Below are positions 34,617-46,032 of a stretch of DNA of 64,000 bases, in pieces. The position numbers and the translations under genes are program-made. The notes below the pieces were generated by a model, which saw nothing but the letters and a program-made list of their open reading frames with translations, was not told the origin of the DNA and made no database searches. This DNA is from Celoporthe dispersa (Eukaryota; Ascomycota; Sordariomycetes; Diaporthales; Cryphonectriaceae), in NCBI GenBank assembly GCA_016584495.1, contig WAID01000011.1, positions 1 to 64,000 on the forward strand. The letters are read 5' to 3'. Position 1 is the stretch's first letter, and each line of letters begins with the position of its first letter.

Positions 34617-34952
34617 TCAGCACTTCTTAGCCTTCTTTTCCCAATCCTCAGAGACCGCGCCCGCGTTCACGATCTTCATCAAACACTCCATTTTTTCATT
34701 CAAGTCGGAGCAGTTTTGCTTAATACAGATCTCCTTGTTGATCGGCTTCTCCCCCGCCTTAGGCTTTGCTCTCGCAAACTCCTCACAAGCTTGGACGCAA
34801 GCGCTATAGGCTCTGTTGGCGTTCTCATAGTCATTCTTCAGTTGTACCTCATTTATGGCGCGTGTCTCAGGTGGGTCGGTGATGCCTGCGGGAATGGCGG
34901 TGGCGAGAGGCATAGCCACGAGGAGGAGGTGCATAATAGACTGAAGCTTCAT
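34617..34952 (-). CDS. Small secreted helical cysteine protein (111 residues)
   Basis: A single-exon frame with a strong signal peptide (MKLQSIMHLLLVAMPLATA). The charged mature part of ~92 residues has six cysteines (SACVQACEEF, EICIKQNCSDL, MECLMKI, KKAKKC). The composition, rich in Lys, Glu and Ala, suggests helices pinned by disulfides. No family was recognised. As with the other small secreted protein, this is a candidate effector or defence protein only by size, signal and cysteines. Confidence 0.66.
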   Translation of the reverse strand: MKLQSIMHLLLVAMPLATAIPAGITDPPETRAINEVQLKNDYENANRAYSACVQACEEFARAKPKAGEKPINKEICIKQNCSDLNEKMECLMKIVNAGAVSEDWEKKAKKC

Positions 34953-36156
34953 TTTGTAAGCTGTATGGTTTGGCAGGCTTGGCTTGGAGAACTGATAGTG
35001 TGAAAATCGAGTCGAGCTTGAATATGGTTGATGGTAGACGATATTGATATGGTTCTCGAATAGTATTGATGATTGTGAGAGTCAGATTAGTCGAAGTAGT
35101 GTTCAAATGTTGTGGGTGATGAATACTGATTATTACTTTGACCCCATCAATCAAGGGGAAGTTCTCAAATTTATATTCAACATCAAGCATGAGAGATATA
35201 CTGAACTATACACAGGAAAGAAGCAGTCACCGCAACCTAGTTCATCTGTAGAGTTATTTTATGACATGAGATAATCTCCTGACTTGTCTATTGCTTGTTG
35301 GGTGATGCTGAGAATATCCAACTTGTCTCTATTATACTATCTTTGCAGCAGAGGCCGTGGAGGGTCCTAATTACAGCAGGACCAACGGCCTCTGGCCAGG
35401 AACTATCCACTGAGCCCGCGGCCATTCACTGGTCTAGGGTAAGTTCGTAGCTTATTGGTGAGCTAACCTAAGAAGGCCTAAATGCGGCCACACAGACCCT
35501 CCAAGCATGCAATTGGATGTTCCGATGTTATCAAGCATGTAGTAGAGCTTTCAGCACCGGGTAATAGTGACTCAATATCCATCAGCCCTTCTACCGTTTT
35601 CCATGTCTCTGATGTACCTTGCGTAAACATAGCTTTTTTAACGCGCAGAGATATAGTGCGGCGAAGACCTCTGTTGTAACACTACATACGAATTGAATAG
35701 CCCCTCGCTAGTTTAAAAATGAAAGGTTGTATTGCTGCATATTTTGAGTCTAGTGTTGGGGGCCGAGAGCGGATCATCGCGCCCAAGCCTCAACCAACGT
35801 ATGTTGGTGTGCTCGAACATTTGTGGATACCTGTGGGCGGAAGGCAATGAATATCGTTGGCAGGTTCCTATAGGTGGTATTCTGAAACTCTTGCATGAGC
35901 TGAAAATCCGAAACCCTAACGAGAGTGAGTCGATCCTCCAACCGTTTTTCATAAATAGCGGCGAGTTGCGGCATAGCACACATATAAATTGAATGCTTCC
36001 TCGAAGTTTTATTTACCGTTCTTGTTCCAAGGTCATACCATTTCATCTTTGATATTCTTTACGCAAGGCGCCTGGCTCCCATCGACTCACTCTTTACTCC
36101 GTACTTTTGCTTCATATCGCAGCTGCACGGCGCTCGCTTGAGCTCTTCCCGACATC
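34953..36156. other. Intergenic, no gene seen
   Basis: Upstream region of the small secreted protein and of the pseudokinase. Frames of 85-90 codons exist on both strands near 35.7-36.0 kb but resemble nothing known. Confidence 0.4.
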
Positions 36157-37131
36157 ATGGAACAATCTGAGCACGCTTCAAATACCTCCGACTGGACTTT
36201 TGGGGAGTCGAAAACGAGAGACGGGCGGTATGGGCTAGTAGTACAGGGCATCAAAACCGACGGTATACTTTTCACAGCCGAGCTCCTCGAACCTGGCGAC
36301 CCCCAGGCCGTTCACAGCTTGGTGGCACATCTAAAGAGCAGGCAGAGGAGCCAACCTAATGAACCACACCCGTTCATCGTGTCTTCTTTGGGGTTCCATC
36401 AAAAGGAAGACGGCACGGGTGTCTACCTACTACAGAGTACTTGCCGACTGGCACCCTCAGCGAATTCCTCCAAGGACATGGCGCAGTGGACCTAATGGTC
36501 GCGCGGATATATCTGCGCCAGCTTGTACTTGGCCTGGAGGAACTGCAAAAGCGAGGCGTTGCGACGGTCTTCCTCAATTCGAGTAACATCTTACTTGCAC
36601 CTTATCTCGGTGCTAAGATCGAGGCACCACATCTTGATGTGACTATTGCGGGATACGCATTACCACCTGGCATATTGACGCTCCCAGAGCTTCTCCTCGC
36701 CCAACCTCATATGCGAAAGTCCGATATATGGCTTCTAGGTATCATCGCGGCCGAGATGCTCTCGGGGGAGTGTTTTACAGCAGCTTCGGCCAGCCGCATC
36801 GCAACGCAGGTGGGCAAGCTCGGAGAGGGGTCGGCCTGGGAGTTCTTCGTCCCTCGAGAGGTCGCAGAGAAGCTCGACGAGCATTGTCTGGACTTCTTAC
36901 GTGTTTGCTTCAGTGTGTAAGTGGTTTGTTAAGCATGGTATCTGTTTATTTGGTATCTCTAATAAGGTCTCATACAGGATTATTAATCAACGCCCAAGCG
37001 TGGTTGATCTGCGGAAGCATCTTTTCTTGAGCGAGTCGGAAGAATCGGACACGCGCAGCATCAACTGGATGAAGGAAGCAGTAGATGCTGCAAGGGGAGG
37101 TCCTGGAGAGTCCGGCAGAAAGTTGCTATAA
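36157..37131 (+). CDS. Protein-kinase-fold pseudokinase, one frameshift
   Basis: Starts MEQSEHASNTSDWTF at 36157. The frame shifts once near 36433 (a base appears missing in CAGAG) and continues EYLPTGTLSEFL, RIYLRQLVLGLEEL, SSNILLAP, KSDIWLLGIIAAEML and LDEHCLDFLRVCF. A 61-nt intron (36917-36977) then leads to INQRPSVVDLRKHLFL, the last kinase helices. The fold is recognisable, but the beta-3 lysine is absent (FTAELLE), the HRD loop reads TVFLNSSN, and DFG reads IAG. Only the Asn of the catalytic loop and a Gly remain, so catalysis is not expected. The lobes most resemble GCN2-type kinases. Whether the frameshift is real decides between gene and pseudogene. Confidence 0.62.
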
Positions 37132-37754
37132 CAATCTATTTTTTAAGGGATAAAAAGCTGGAACAGCCACATGGGTTCTTCTCATTAACTCTAGCTGCTG
37201 CAAAACCGTTCTAAGCAACACTCCAAACAATTTTAGGGCGAGGCTGAAGCCCCTCTAGTATAGGGAGGATCTTTTACGCGGCGACTGTAACAATGGATAT
37301 CATTTCTCTCCTTATACTATCTTCTGTTGTTATCATGTGACAACTTGATGTCAACTTTTGATAAAAACGGATCGTCATTTCCTTATAATTTTGTGTTGAC
37401 TTGAGGTGATGTCAGCAGCACGGAGGCTGCCAGCTCGCTAGCCTGCCCAACCTGTTGGATGGACAATCTGTCGGCCTCCGCCTAGACTCCAAATGCTAGT
37501 TAATACGGCAGAATAATGGTACCTACACCGGCCACTCTCTATGACATCCTTGATACCCCGGCCTGCAATATTAACATGCTGCCCCTGTTTAGTGCAAGCC
37601 ATAAGTTCTCTTAATAAAACGGTGGAGAAAAAGAAGAAGAATGAAGAAGAAAAGACCAAGTCAGCTCCGGTCACGCGTTTTACGTTTATTCTGTGTTCTC
37701 TGCCTGTGTTCTCTATCCTTGCTTGCTTCTTCGCCCTCACGACCACAACAGTCA
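37132..37754. other. Intergenic, no gene seen
   Basis: Spacer with an A/G-rich tract near 37620-37660. No supported gene. Confidence 0.4.
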
Positions 37755-38110
37755 TGCCCACGAATAATTTTCCGGCTAACGGTGATGCCCCTCAAAGGCG
37801 GCCCCGCATCGTACATGCCCCCGAGCCGCGGCCAGCTGGTCATCAGGACCGAAGCCACGGCTGTCAACCCGCTCGACTGGATCAAGCAGCTCATCGGCTA
37901 CTTGCTGCTGCCGCATGTTAAATATCCCTTCATCCCCGGAACCGATGTAGCTGGTACCGTTGTCGAGGCTGGCCCCGGCGGCGAGCACTTCCGGGTCGGT
38001 GATCGCGTGCTCGGCCACTCCCTAGGGCGCGCGTGACCCCGCTCGGCTTAACCACCGTCTCCAATGCCGTGTTCACGAAGGATGGGCTGAACCTCGACCT
38101 TCACAGCGCA
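37755..38110 (+). pseudogene. N-terminal fragment of a medium-chain dehydrogenase
   Basis: Begins near MPTNNFPANG, changes frame around 37800, then reads YMPPSRGQLVIRTEATAVNP, DWIKQLIG, YPFIPGTDVAGTVVEAGPGG and VGDRVLGHSLG, the GroES-like domain of zinc-independent alcohol dehydrogenases. After HSLGRA a stop follows. The next recognisable piece (PLGLTTVSNAVFTKDGLNL) shows that about 40-50 residues are missing. Nothing of the nucleotide-binding domain remains. It overlaps the family region of the relic at 28 kb with different sequence, so the two are not halves of one gene. Confidence 0.62.
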
Positions 38111-38736
38111 ACCATATTTACCGTACTGGCTGCCTTTAGGAATTCTGCCTCGCCAGCAATTTCGCCATCGACTCTGGCGCTGGCATCCTCTGCCAAGGTG
38201 ATGCTTATAATCACGATATGATGTGTTCCATCCATGGCTAATACGAGATGTCAAACCGGATCAAACAGAGACACTTTCCAGATGTTTTATGGATCCTAAT
38301 TGCGCCTTTCTTCAGAGGCTCGTGTAATGAGCACTGCTGTCTGACAAGGGTCTAGCAAGTTCACAAAGGGTTTATGCTAACAAGAGCAGTATCGAAGTGT
38401 AAGTCCAAGTAATATCGGAAACGTCTTGAATACTCTGCAATGTATCACTAGCGGTAAGGCTATTACTCGTATCAGAAGTAATACTCAGATTGATGACTGA
38501 AGAGCTATATATTGTGATCTATCTAATTGGTAACGAGTGTGTCCTTATTTATCTAGCTCTTCAGTCCTAGACCGCTAGGACTAATGTTTGATTATTGCGG
38601 TCCAAGATTATATCGAAGGGACCGATGCGCGGTTCTGTCGGTCGATACCCTAACTCTGGGTTACATAATCATGTATTTCCCTATTCTGCACTAGAGTGTT
38701 GGATTCTCGGCTCCTGGTGGTCTGATCCGGGTAGCC
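38111..38736. other. Intergenic, no gene seen
   Basis: No coding signal recognised. There is a loosely palindromic region around 38500-38580 (GAAGAGCTATATA versus ATCTAGCTCTTC). Confidence 0.35.
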
Positions 38737-39002
38737 TTAGTGCTGTCCCCGTCGTGGCCTGTATGTTGGGTCGGTGACATCAGCTCGTCCCGCTGGAGTC
38801 TTATATTCGCGTCCTTGGAACAAATAGTGAGCATAGACCACTCCTCCAATAGTAGACACGGCGACAATGGTAACGACCATCGTTAGCCCCGCATGTGTCA
38901 CTCGGCAGACACCTCCTGGACAACACTCCACAGCCTATACAAATTTGGTTAGACAAGCGAGTAGTTTGAGGTCGGCACGCTTACGTATTGGTTTCTTGCC
39001 AT
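38737..39002 (-). CDS. Small single-pass membrane protein (71 residues)
   Basis: A six-codon first exon (39002-38985, MARNQY) and a second exon (38934-38737) join through a 50-nt GTAAGC..TAG intron with an in-frame result. The product has a cysteine pair motif (ECCPGGVC), one hydrophobic helix (GLTMVVTIVAVSTIGGVVY) and a basic tail (YRPRRGQH). No family was recognised. A good intron and a well-formed helix are the only support, so it remains tentative. Confidence 0.42.
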
Positions 39003-39723
39003 GGAGCTTATTTGGCTTCTGAATGGATAAACAAGTTTTATCTGAGATCTAAAAAGGTTACACTAAGTATAGTGGAATAAAATGCTATCTAGCGGCGGCT
39101 GCGAGCTTTATAAGTTCTGCGCCTCCCCTCCTTTAGTAGCCCTTGCCGCGATAAGCGTGCATAAAGCAGCGCCGGTTAGTTCGGCCTAAGGTTTACAGGT
39201 TACCGCGCTAGCTTGATTGCGCAGAGCTCCAGGCATGCTAGGGTGTCTGCCACACTCATACGTATTTGGGGATGGTCTTGAGTGCGTTGCAATGCTTCTT
39301 GAGCTGACTTTTCCTTCGACCCCTGTCCTCTTCTCGCTTTTTGTTTTTTTTTCTTTTCCTTTTTCTTTTGTTTTATTTTGCTCCGAGCGCTACCGCCCCT
39401 TTCAAATATCCAAAGCTGGACCCTCAAAATAATTGCAGTGCTCACTACAATTTGTTTCGGGGCGGATAAATCTTAATCCAACCCGCACCCAGCCAGTACC
39501 GCCGATTTTTCCTCTTGCTCCTTCCCCGCAAATCAAAAAGACCCCCACCCCCCGCATCTTGCCTTACCAGGACAGGCTACGCTTAGTCAGCTCCGGAACC
39601 CCAACCTGGTCCATCTTCACCTCCGCCCGTCAAGTCCGTGAATCGAGTCTCATCACCACACCTTGCGGCCCCCGTCTGAAAGAAGGGAGGGATCTGGACC
39701 CACGACGCCGTCGCCCTCACACC
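39003..39723. promoter_or_regulatory. Upstream region of the sugar-locus regulator
   Basis: Contains pyrimidine-rich tracts (39325-39375), common in fungal promoters and leaders. The open frame extends upstream of 39724 to 39433 but is proline/threonine-rich and probably 5' leader. No specific site was identified. Confidence 0.35.
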
Positions 39724-41760
39724 ATGACGAGCGATGGACGAATCCGTCTTGCCAGCCAGGCGTGTGATGGCTGTCGTCTCCGGAAGGTCAAGTGCGACAT
39801 GACCTGCGCCTTGTCGTCGTCGCCGTTCCCGGGCTCCTTGACCGCAGAGGGGCACATGATCTGTCGCAGGTGTAAGAGGCTGCGTCTGTCCTGCACCTTT
39901 GACATCCCATCCCAGCCCCGTGGGCCAAGGCCTAAGAGGAGGTATATTCATTCCCACCCAAATGTGTTCCCCACTGAGCCCATTCTGCTCTCGATGCAAG
40001 CCCGCTCACTGGCTGCTGACACGGCGTCCTTTGGAAGGAGAGGAAGTGCACAGCAGCAGCAGCAGCAGCAGCAGCCGCAGGACAAAGCTGCGGCCAGCCC
40101 TGCCAGCCTACCGGGTGCCGACGCCTCTGTGGTCCTGGGGCTAGATGGCGAGCCGCGGGCCAGCAGCTGTGATATGACGGCAGGCTCATCTCCCCCCGTC
40201 GCTGGGCCCAAACCCGTCAAACACTTTGTCGGGGTGGTCTATCCCACGGATCCTCTCTGTACCCGGGGCCTCCTGAAGCGCATTTTGCATGATTACCTGC
40301 GATACGTCTACCCGCTCATCCCCATTGTCCACCGTCCGTCCTTTCGGCGTCATGTGGCACAGGATCATGACCTGCAGGACAAAGACCTGCTGGGCCTCGT
40401 CATGGCCATGTGCGCCGTCGTCGTCGGGCTTATGCCGCCCCGGTTCGAGGAATACCGTCGTGCGAGCCCCGTACCTCTACGCTTCGAGACGAGGAGGGTC
40501 ATGATCAACTACTGTCACGACTTGATCCTTGGCCTGCGGGGCCCTGATTATTTCGATGAGATCAGCTTCAACAAGTTTGCCACGTCCTATCTGATGGCGA
40601 TCGCGACCTTTCAGCTGGGCGACCAGAACAAGTCACGCATGCTGGAGGTGGAGGCCGTGCAGCTTGGTCGCCTGCTTCATCTTCACAAGATTTCCGAGTA
40701 CGAAGGGTTGAACTGCATCGAGACGCAGCTTCGGAAGAAGGGTTTCTGGCTCCTCTTCTACATCTACGTGTAAGCCCCCGACCCCGTTGCCAACTTTCCG
40801 GCTGGAACCCCCCTCCTCCCAACTCCACCCCTCCAAAAAGCCAGGCCTGACCATCGAGGCCAGACATTCCGAACTCCAGAACCTCCGCCGAGAAAAGCTC
40901 ACCTTTCTGGACCCGATGCTCTTGTCCTCCATCAACCTGGAAGACCTGCTCCCCCTCGATGTGGACGATGAGCAAATCCACGAAGATTCTATCCAGCCGA
41001 CCCCACCCGCCGCACTAGGCCCAGCGCCAGCGTGTTTGACGACTGGTTTCATCATCCATTCTCGGGTTTTCTGGGCTGCTTTCGTGGCAGGAGCCAATGG
41101 CAGCGGCAACCATCGTGGCGACGTATGCCAGTGTCAACGCGCCCGCGACCGGGAACTGGACATCGCTCACCTGCATGCGCGCCTCGAGGACGTCAAGTAC
41201 ATTCTCGACCTGATACCGCCCCGGCTTCGTCAATGGGCACCAGTGACCCCCTGGCCCCAGCCGCCGGCGGGCTAGATGTCCTGGCGAGCCAGTTCGCAAG
41301 CATGCGTGCAAACCTGCACGTCACCCATCTCTGGCTGCAGAGTATCATCATCGATCAGCTTGACGCTGCCGAACAGCATCGCACCGTGACAGCGACCACC
41401 GCAGACGATGAGCTCTCCGTCCACCGGCGGAAGCAGCTGTGGGCCAGGCGGGAAGAGATATGCAGGCAGCTCTTGCACGTCCTCCACAGCATCTCAGGGC
41501 CCGATATCGAACCCAATGGCTTACATCTCACCTTCAAGGTCCGGGATATCGCTGTGGGTCTTCTCACCTGTCCCTACGAGGATGAGTCTGACCCCGCCTC
41601 GATGAGGGCGGAAGAATACGTTCGTGAGCTGAGTATGATTCTGAGCCGGCTGGACCGCAGCGAGAAGGTGAACACCGCCAATCTGCAGAGCTGGGTTGAC
41701 ACGGATCGGATCAGAACCAAAGGAACTGGGCTGCTGGTGCATACAAGGGGTGGTGATTGA
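39724..41760 (+). CDS. Zn2Cys6 transcription factor of the sugar locus
   Basis: Starts MTSDGRIRLASQACDGC at 39724, just ahead of the zinc cluster. The cluster is CDGCRLRKVKC followed by ICRRCKRLRLSC. The loop between its halves is 22 residues, longer than the usual 5-12, and contains an extra Cys. A Gln8 run (40051-40074) follows. The middle homology region shows YVYPLIPIVHRPSF, FNKFATSYLMAIATF and KGFWLLFYIYV. A 94-nt intron (40770-40863) joins HSELQNLRREKLTFLD. Near 41270 the frame must shift by one base to go from PPRLRQW to LASQFASMRANLHVTHLWLQ; I find no convincing intron there. Homologues regulate carbohydrate and secondary metabolism. It is convergent with the GH3 gene. Confidence 0.8.
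40051..40074 (+). repeat. (CAG)8 run encoding polyglutamine
   Basis: Eight consecutive CAG codons inside the regulator, giving Gln8 in a disordered linker. Length polymorphism between strains would be expected. Confidence 0.85.
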
Positions 41761-42161
41761 CCAGACAGGTCCGACGGCGCTGCGAAATTTTCAGCCATCT
41801 CTTCGGTCCTGCTAGAATCCATGTATCAATATTGTTCTCCGTGCCGTAAGTATTTTCTTCTTCCTTTCTTTCTCTCTTTGATCTTTCAATTATACCTTTG
41901 CTCTATTCAGGTATATATCCTAGACCTCTGCTCATTTTGTCATCAATTTCTTTGGAGTGTCTACATCAAGAAAAGGGGCCTCGCGATGCCACCAATACCT
42001 TGACCATCACGCGCGCGGCCACATGAACGCTAAGTGAGAAAATGGATTCTAGGGCGGCTTCTATTTCACCATATCGAAAAGGCTCGGCTCTTTACATCGC
42101 TTAAGCCCGGGGTTCCTAATACATACGTATGTTTCTGTTCCTAATATCCCATATCTAACCC
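41761..42161. other. Convergent intergenic spacer
   Basis: The 400 bases between the convergent 3' ends of the regulator and the beta-glucosidase. It presumably holds both transcript ends. No gene seen. Confidence 0.45.
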
Positions 42162-44914
42162 TTACGGTTCCAACCCCTTCCACCACTTGCTCTCCCGGAC
42201 GACGAAGGTCGCCTCCAACGCATTCGGGTCCCTACTGCTGAGCCCAACGCGGAGTCTGTACTCACCTTGACGGCTGCACCACTCGCCTGTGACCTCATCC
42301 CAGTAGCTCGTGTCACGGGTATTGTCCAGACTCAGCTGAACGCGTCTCGCCTCACCCGCGCTAAGATTGTGCACCTTGATGAAGGACTTGAGTTCCTGCG
42401 AAGGCCGACCAGGATGGCCACCTGTGGCGGTCGGGGGACAGACGTACGCCTGCACGGTCGTTGTTCCCGCCACCGACCCCGTGTTGGTGACGACCAGGCC
42501 GACGACCAGCTCTGGGTTCCCCTCTTGCGACGTAAGCTGCAGGCCAGACACTGCAAAGGTCGTGTAGCTGAGCCCATGGCCGAAGGGGAAGAGGGGCTGG
42601 ACCTCGGCATGATCAAAATAGCGGTATCCCACGTAGACATCCTCGCCGTACAGGCACCGGCCAGCCTCGGAGCGGTAGTTTAGGAAGGACGGATTATCCT
42701 GAAGCCGCCGGGGGATGGTGAGGGGCAGCTTGCCCGAGGGGTTGGTGTTTCCAAAGACGACGTCCGCGATGGCGTTTCCGGTCTGGTTGCCTCCGTACCA
42801 CGCATGCAAGACAGACTTTGCCTGGTCAATCCACGGCATCGCGACGGGTGTCCCGGACTGAACGACCACGACGGTGCGGGGGTTGGCCTGGAGAACCCTC
42901 GCCACCAGCTCGTCCGTGTTGGGCGGGAGGGCCATGGTTGTCCTGTCCTCGCCTTCCGTCTCCCACTCGCCGCTGAGCCCGACCAGGAGGACAACCTGGT
43001 CCACCATCTGGGCAACCTCGACAGCCGCCTCGATGCCCTGTCTCGGGCTCAGCTGCTTGCAACCTGCGATCCTCATGCCTCCGGACCCGAAATCGATACT
43101 ACCCTCGGTCTTTAGGGCGCTCGTCTTCGCACAGCCCCACTGCACGAGGATTTGGTAAGACGTCCCCGCCACCAGCTCCCTGCTCCCGGTCTCCTCGACG
43201 GTTCCGGAGCCCAGAAAGGAAGAGCCTCGTCTTTGGTTGCTGGTGTTGTCCACGAGCAGCTCGCCGTCGACATAAAGCCGAGCCGTGCCCTGGACGGCAA
43301 GGCCAAAATCGTACAGGCCGGACTCGTCGGGCGTGAAGACACCTTCCGCATCTGCATACCAGATCTCCCTCAGGGCTGGGTGATGATAGTCGATGAAGAA
43401 CATGTTGGTATCGGTCTCCACACGCTCCTCGACGAGCTGTCTGTGGCCCGAGGCGGGTGGGTCGTTATACACTCGCAGGCGGAACCCAGGCCTGCCATCT
43501 TCAGTCCTGAGGTGCTTGCCCAGGAGCGGGAGCATCTGGTGTCCGTAGACGCCCTGGGAGAACACCACCCCGCCCTCGGCCTGTGTGGAAATCCCCTCAA
43601 GCGGGGAGATGGCCTCGTACGCGTTCAGGCTGGCACTCCCACCGCCACAAAGAGTCGTAATCTTGGCGTTTGGGCCGATAACGGCGATCTTGTCACTCTT
43701 GCTGAGCGGCAGCACCCCGTCGTCGTTTTTGAGCAGCACAATCGACTCGCTCGCTATCTTTCTCAACAGGGCACGGTCCTGCTCTCGGTTGAGCTGGGTT
43801 TCGAGTGCCTTTTCTTGGATCCCGGTCTTAGCCGCGTGTTGGATGAGCCTGAGGACTGCGCGGACACGGCTGTCCAGCGTCCGCAGCGGCACCTTGTTGG
43901 CGTTGACGGCACACGAGAGGGCACTGCCGCGCCAGCGGGTCGGGCCTGGCATTTCCAGGTCGAGGCCTGCATTCACAGCTTCGGATGTGCTGTACGTCCC
44001 GAACCTGTGGGTATCGCGGGTCAGCACCACAAACGTTCTTCTTTTTTTCTCTTCTTCTTTCTTTTTTGTTTTTTCCTTCTGTTTTCTTTCTCTCGTACGG
44101 AAAAGGCCTGAGGAACACTCACCAGTCACTCACGACCAGACCATCCCACCCCCACTCCTCCCTCAGCACACTCTGCAGCAGGGTCGTGTTCTCACTAGCG
44201 TGTAACCCATTCACCTTGTTGTAGGACGTCATCACCGCCCCCGGCATCGCCTCCCGAATCGCCAGCATGAAGGGCAAGAGGTAAATCTCCCGCAGCGCTC
44301 TCTCGGTTATGATGGCGTTGACCGCGCCCCGCTCATGCTCCATGTCGTTGCACACAAAGTGCTTGAGCGTCGCGGTGATGCCTTTCCTCTCGAGGCCCCT
44401 GCAGTACGCCCCAGCCATGAGGCCCGAGAGCAGAGGATCTTCGGAGTAGGACTCGAAGCCACGACCGCCCAGCGGCGCCCGCTGGATGTTGATGGTGGGA
44501 CCCAAGACGACGTGGGCACCTTTGGCGCGGGCCTCATCAGCCAACAGGGAACCGATCTCCTCTCCCAGGGCGATGTCAAAGGTGGCGCCGATGGCGGTGC
44601 CGCAGGGGAGGCATGCTGAGGGCACGGACCCGAAGAAGCGCGTGCCCCGGATGCCATTGGGCCCGTCGGAGAAGCGAATGGACGGAATATTCAGGCGCGG
44701 GATGGGGACCGTGTGCCAAAAGTCCGAGCCTGCGTGTACACGCGCGCGTGTGTGATCAGTGGGAGGAACAAGCATGATGAGGCTGGGGACTGGGCCTACC
44801 GGCGAGTATGGCCACCTTCTCATCGAGGGTCATGCAGCTCAGCAGGTCTCGTATGTCGGCCCTGGCGATGTGCTCAAAGGCACTGGCAGGCCGCTCGTCT
44901 CGTAAGACTGGCAT
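42162..44914 (-). CDS. GH3 beta-glucosidase with PA14 domain, probably intracellular
   Basis: Three exons (44914-44800, 44729-44123, 44004-42162) join to 854 residues; introns of 70 and 118 nt have good GT..AG ends. It starts MPVLRDERPASAFEHIA and lacks a signal peptide. The GH3 N-domain shows MTLDEKVAILAGSDFWHT, RFSDGPNGIRG, GPTINIQRAPLGGRGFESY and KHFVCND. The catalytic nucleophile is Asp240 in VVSDW at the exon 2/3 boundary. The second GH3 domain follows (SIVLLKNDDGVLPL, VIGPNA, LVGLSGEWETEGEDR), split by a PA14 domain (RVYNDPP..., ADAEGVFTPDESGLYDFGL). An Fn3-like C-terminal domain begins after PFGHGLSYTTF. It should hydrolyse beta-glucosides or cello-oligosaccharides after uptake, matching the adjacent transporter. 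Confidence 0.93.
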
Positions 44915-46001
44915 CTCGTGCGAAGTTCGGGGAGACGTGGCGACGTTGAGAGGGGCGAATGTCTCACGAGGGGAGGGAGGGAGGGAGGAGAGCCTTGGAG
45001 GTGTTTAATGTCGACAGAGAAAGACTATTGCTACCATTGCTTCCTACACCCGGAAAGATCGACGTTGCACGAGAGCCACCCCTCCCTCCAGTCTCCACAC
45101 TTTCCGGTCTGGAGAGAGCCTACTTCCTATGACCCTACCATAGGCAGACGCGACGTAATCACATAGCATGGTAGACAGGAGCGATCATCACCGAGGACCG
45201 ATCTAACGCAATATGGTCCACATCTAGTCCAAGGCCTCGATTGCTCGTGCTAGATTGCTCTATTAGTATTAGTACAATATATGATTATTCGAGACGCTCT
45301 TTTCTGCAATCAATAAAGAAGGACAAGTTGCTTCGGATGACCCGCTGTGGCTGAATTTTCTTGACCATTTCTCTCCCTGTCTGAGGTTTTCATCGACATG
45401 TGAACGGATCGCGAGCGCTTTATAGAATAGCAGGCCCTCGGCGGTAACAGTCATGCGATTATCCTGCAGAAAAGAAATAGAAATATCCCAGACCAGGTCG
45501 CCCTAGGCACCGAGGCGTCCATTGCGTCCGGCCCATTACTAGTAGAAAGCATGTTAGTCTCAAGCAGGGGTGGCGCGCGCCGAGATTCTCCGCCTTTCTC
45601 CGCCCCCCCTGCTGTTTCTCCGTTTCTCCGTAGTCCTCGAGTCGTGGCCCTCGCGCCGCCCCCCTACGCCAGACGGCTTGGAAAAAGTGTCGACACGAGG
45701 CTTCACGAACGGGGGAGCTCGTCAGGGGACTGCAGAAGCATCTCCACCCACCACAAGACTATCTTCTCCAGGTTCCCCATATTCTCCAGCTACTTACTAG
45801 GACAAGTTGGTGGGATGTGGGGAGACAACGGTTCGTCAGCCGACCAGGCGTAGAGCCCAGCGGTCACGCCAGGCGAGGCCAGCCTGGAGCCTCTGGCACA
45901 ACGAGGATGGCAAGGCCAAGAATAACGCGACAGCCTGGGACTGCATGCGTGTGCATGAATTTATACCGACGAATTCTACCAAAAAAAAAATAAGGAAAGA
46001 A

Positions 46002-46032
<31 letters not shown>

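Noticed and set aside
28050..38110. One dehydrogenase gene split by an insertion
   Set aside because: The N- and C-terminal relics overlap in the family alignment with different sequence, and they are separated by several unrelated genes.
41214..41271. A 47-nt intron to explain the frame change in the C6 regulator
   Set aside because: It would keep frame but removes the conserved segment ending PPRLRQW, and its donor context is poor. A one-base shift fits the family better.
42267..44205. Long plus-strand open frames (up to 319 codons) opposite the GH3 gene
   Set aside because: They are GC-driven shadows of the beta-glucosidase exons, with no family signature of their own.
46006..46032. GA repeat as part of a coding sequence (KREREREREK)
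   Set aside because: The encoded peptide is only a readout of the microsatellite, and the segment lies in the leader or promoter of the transporter.
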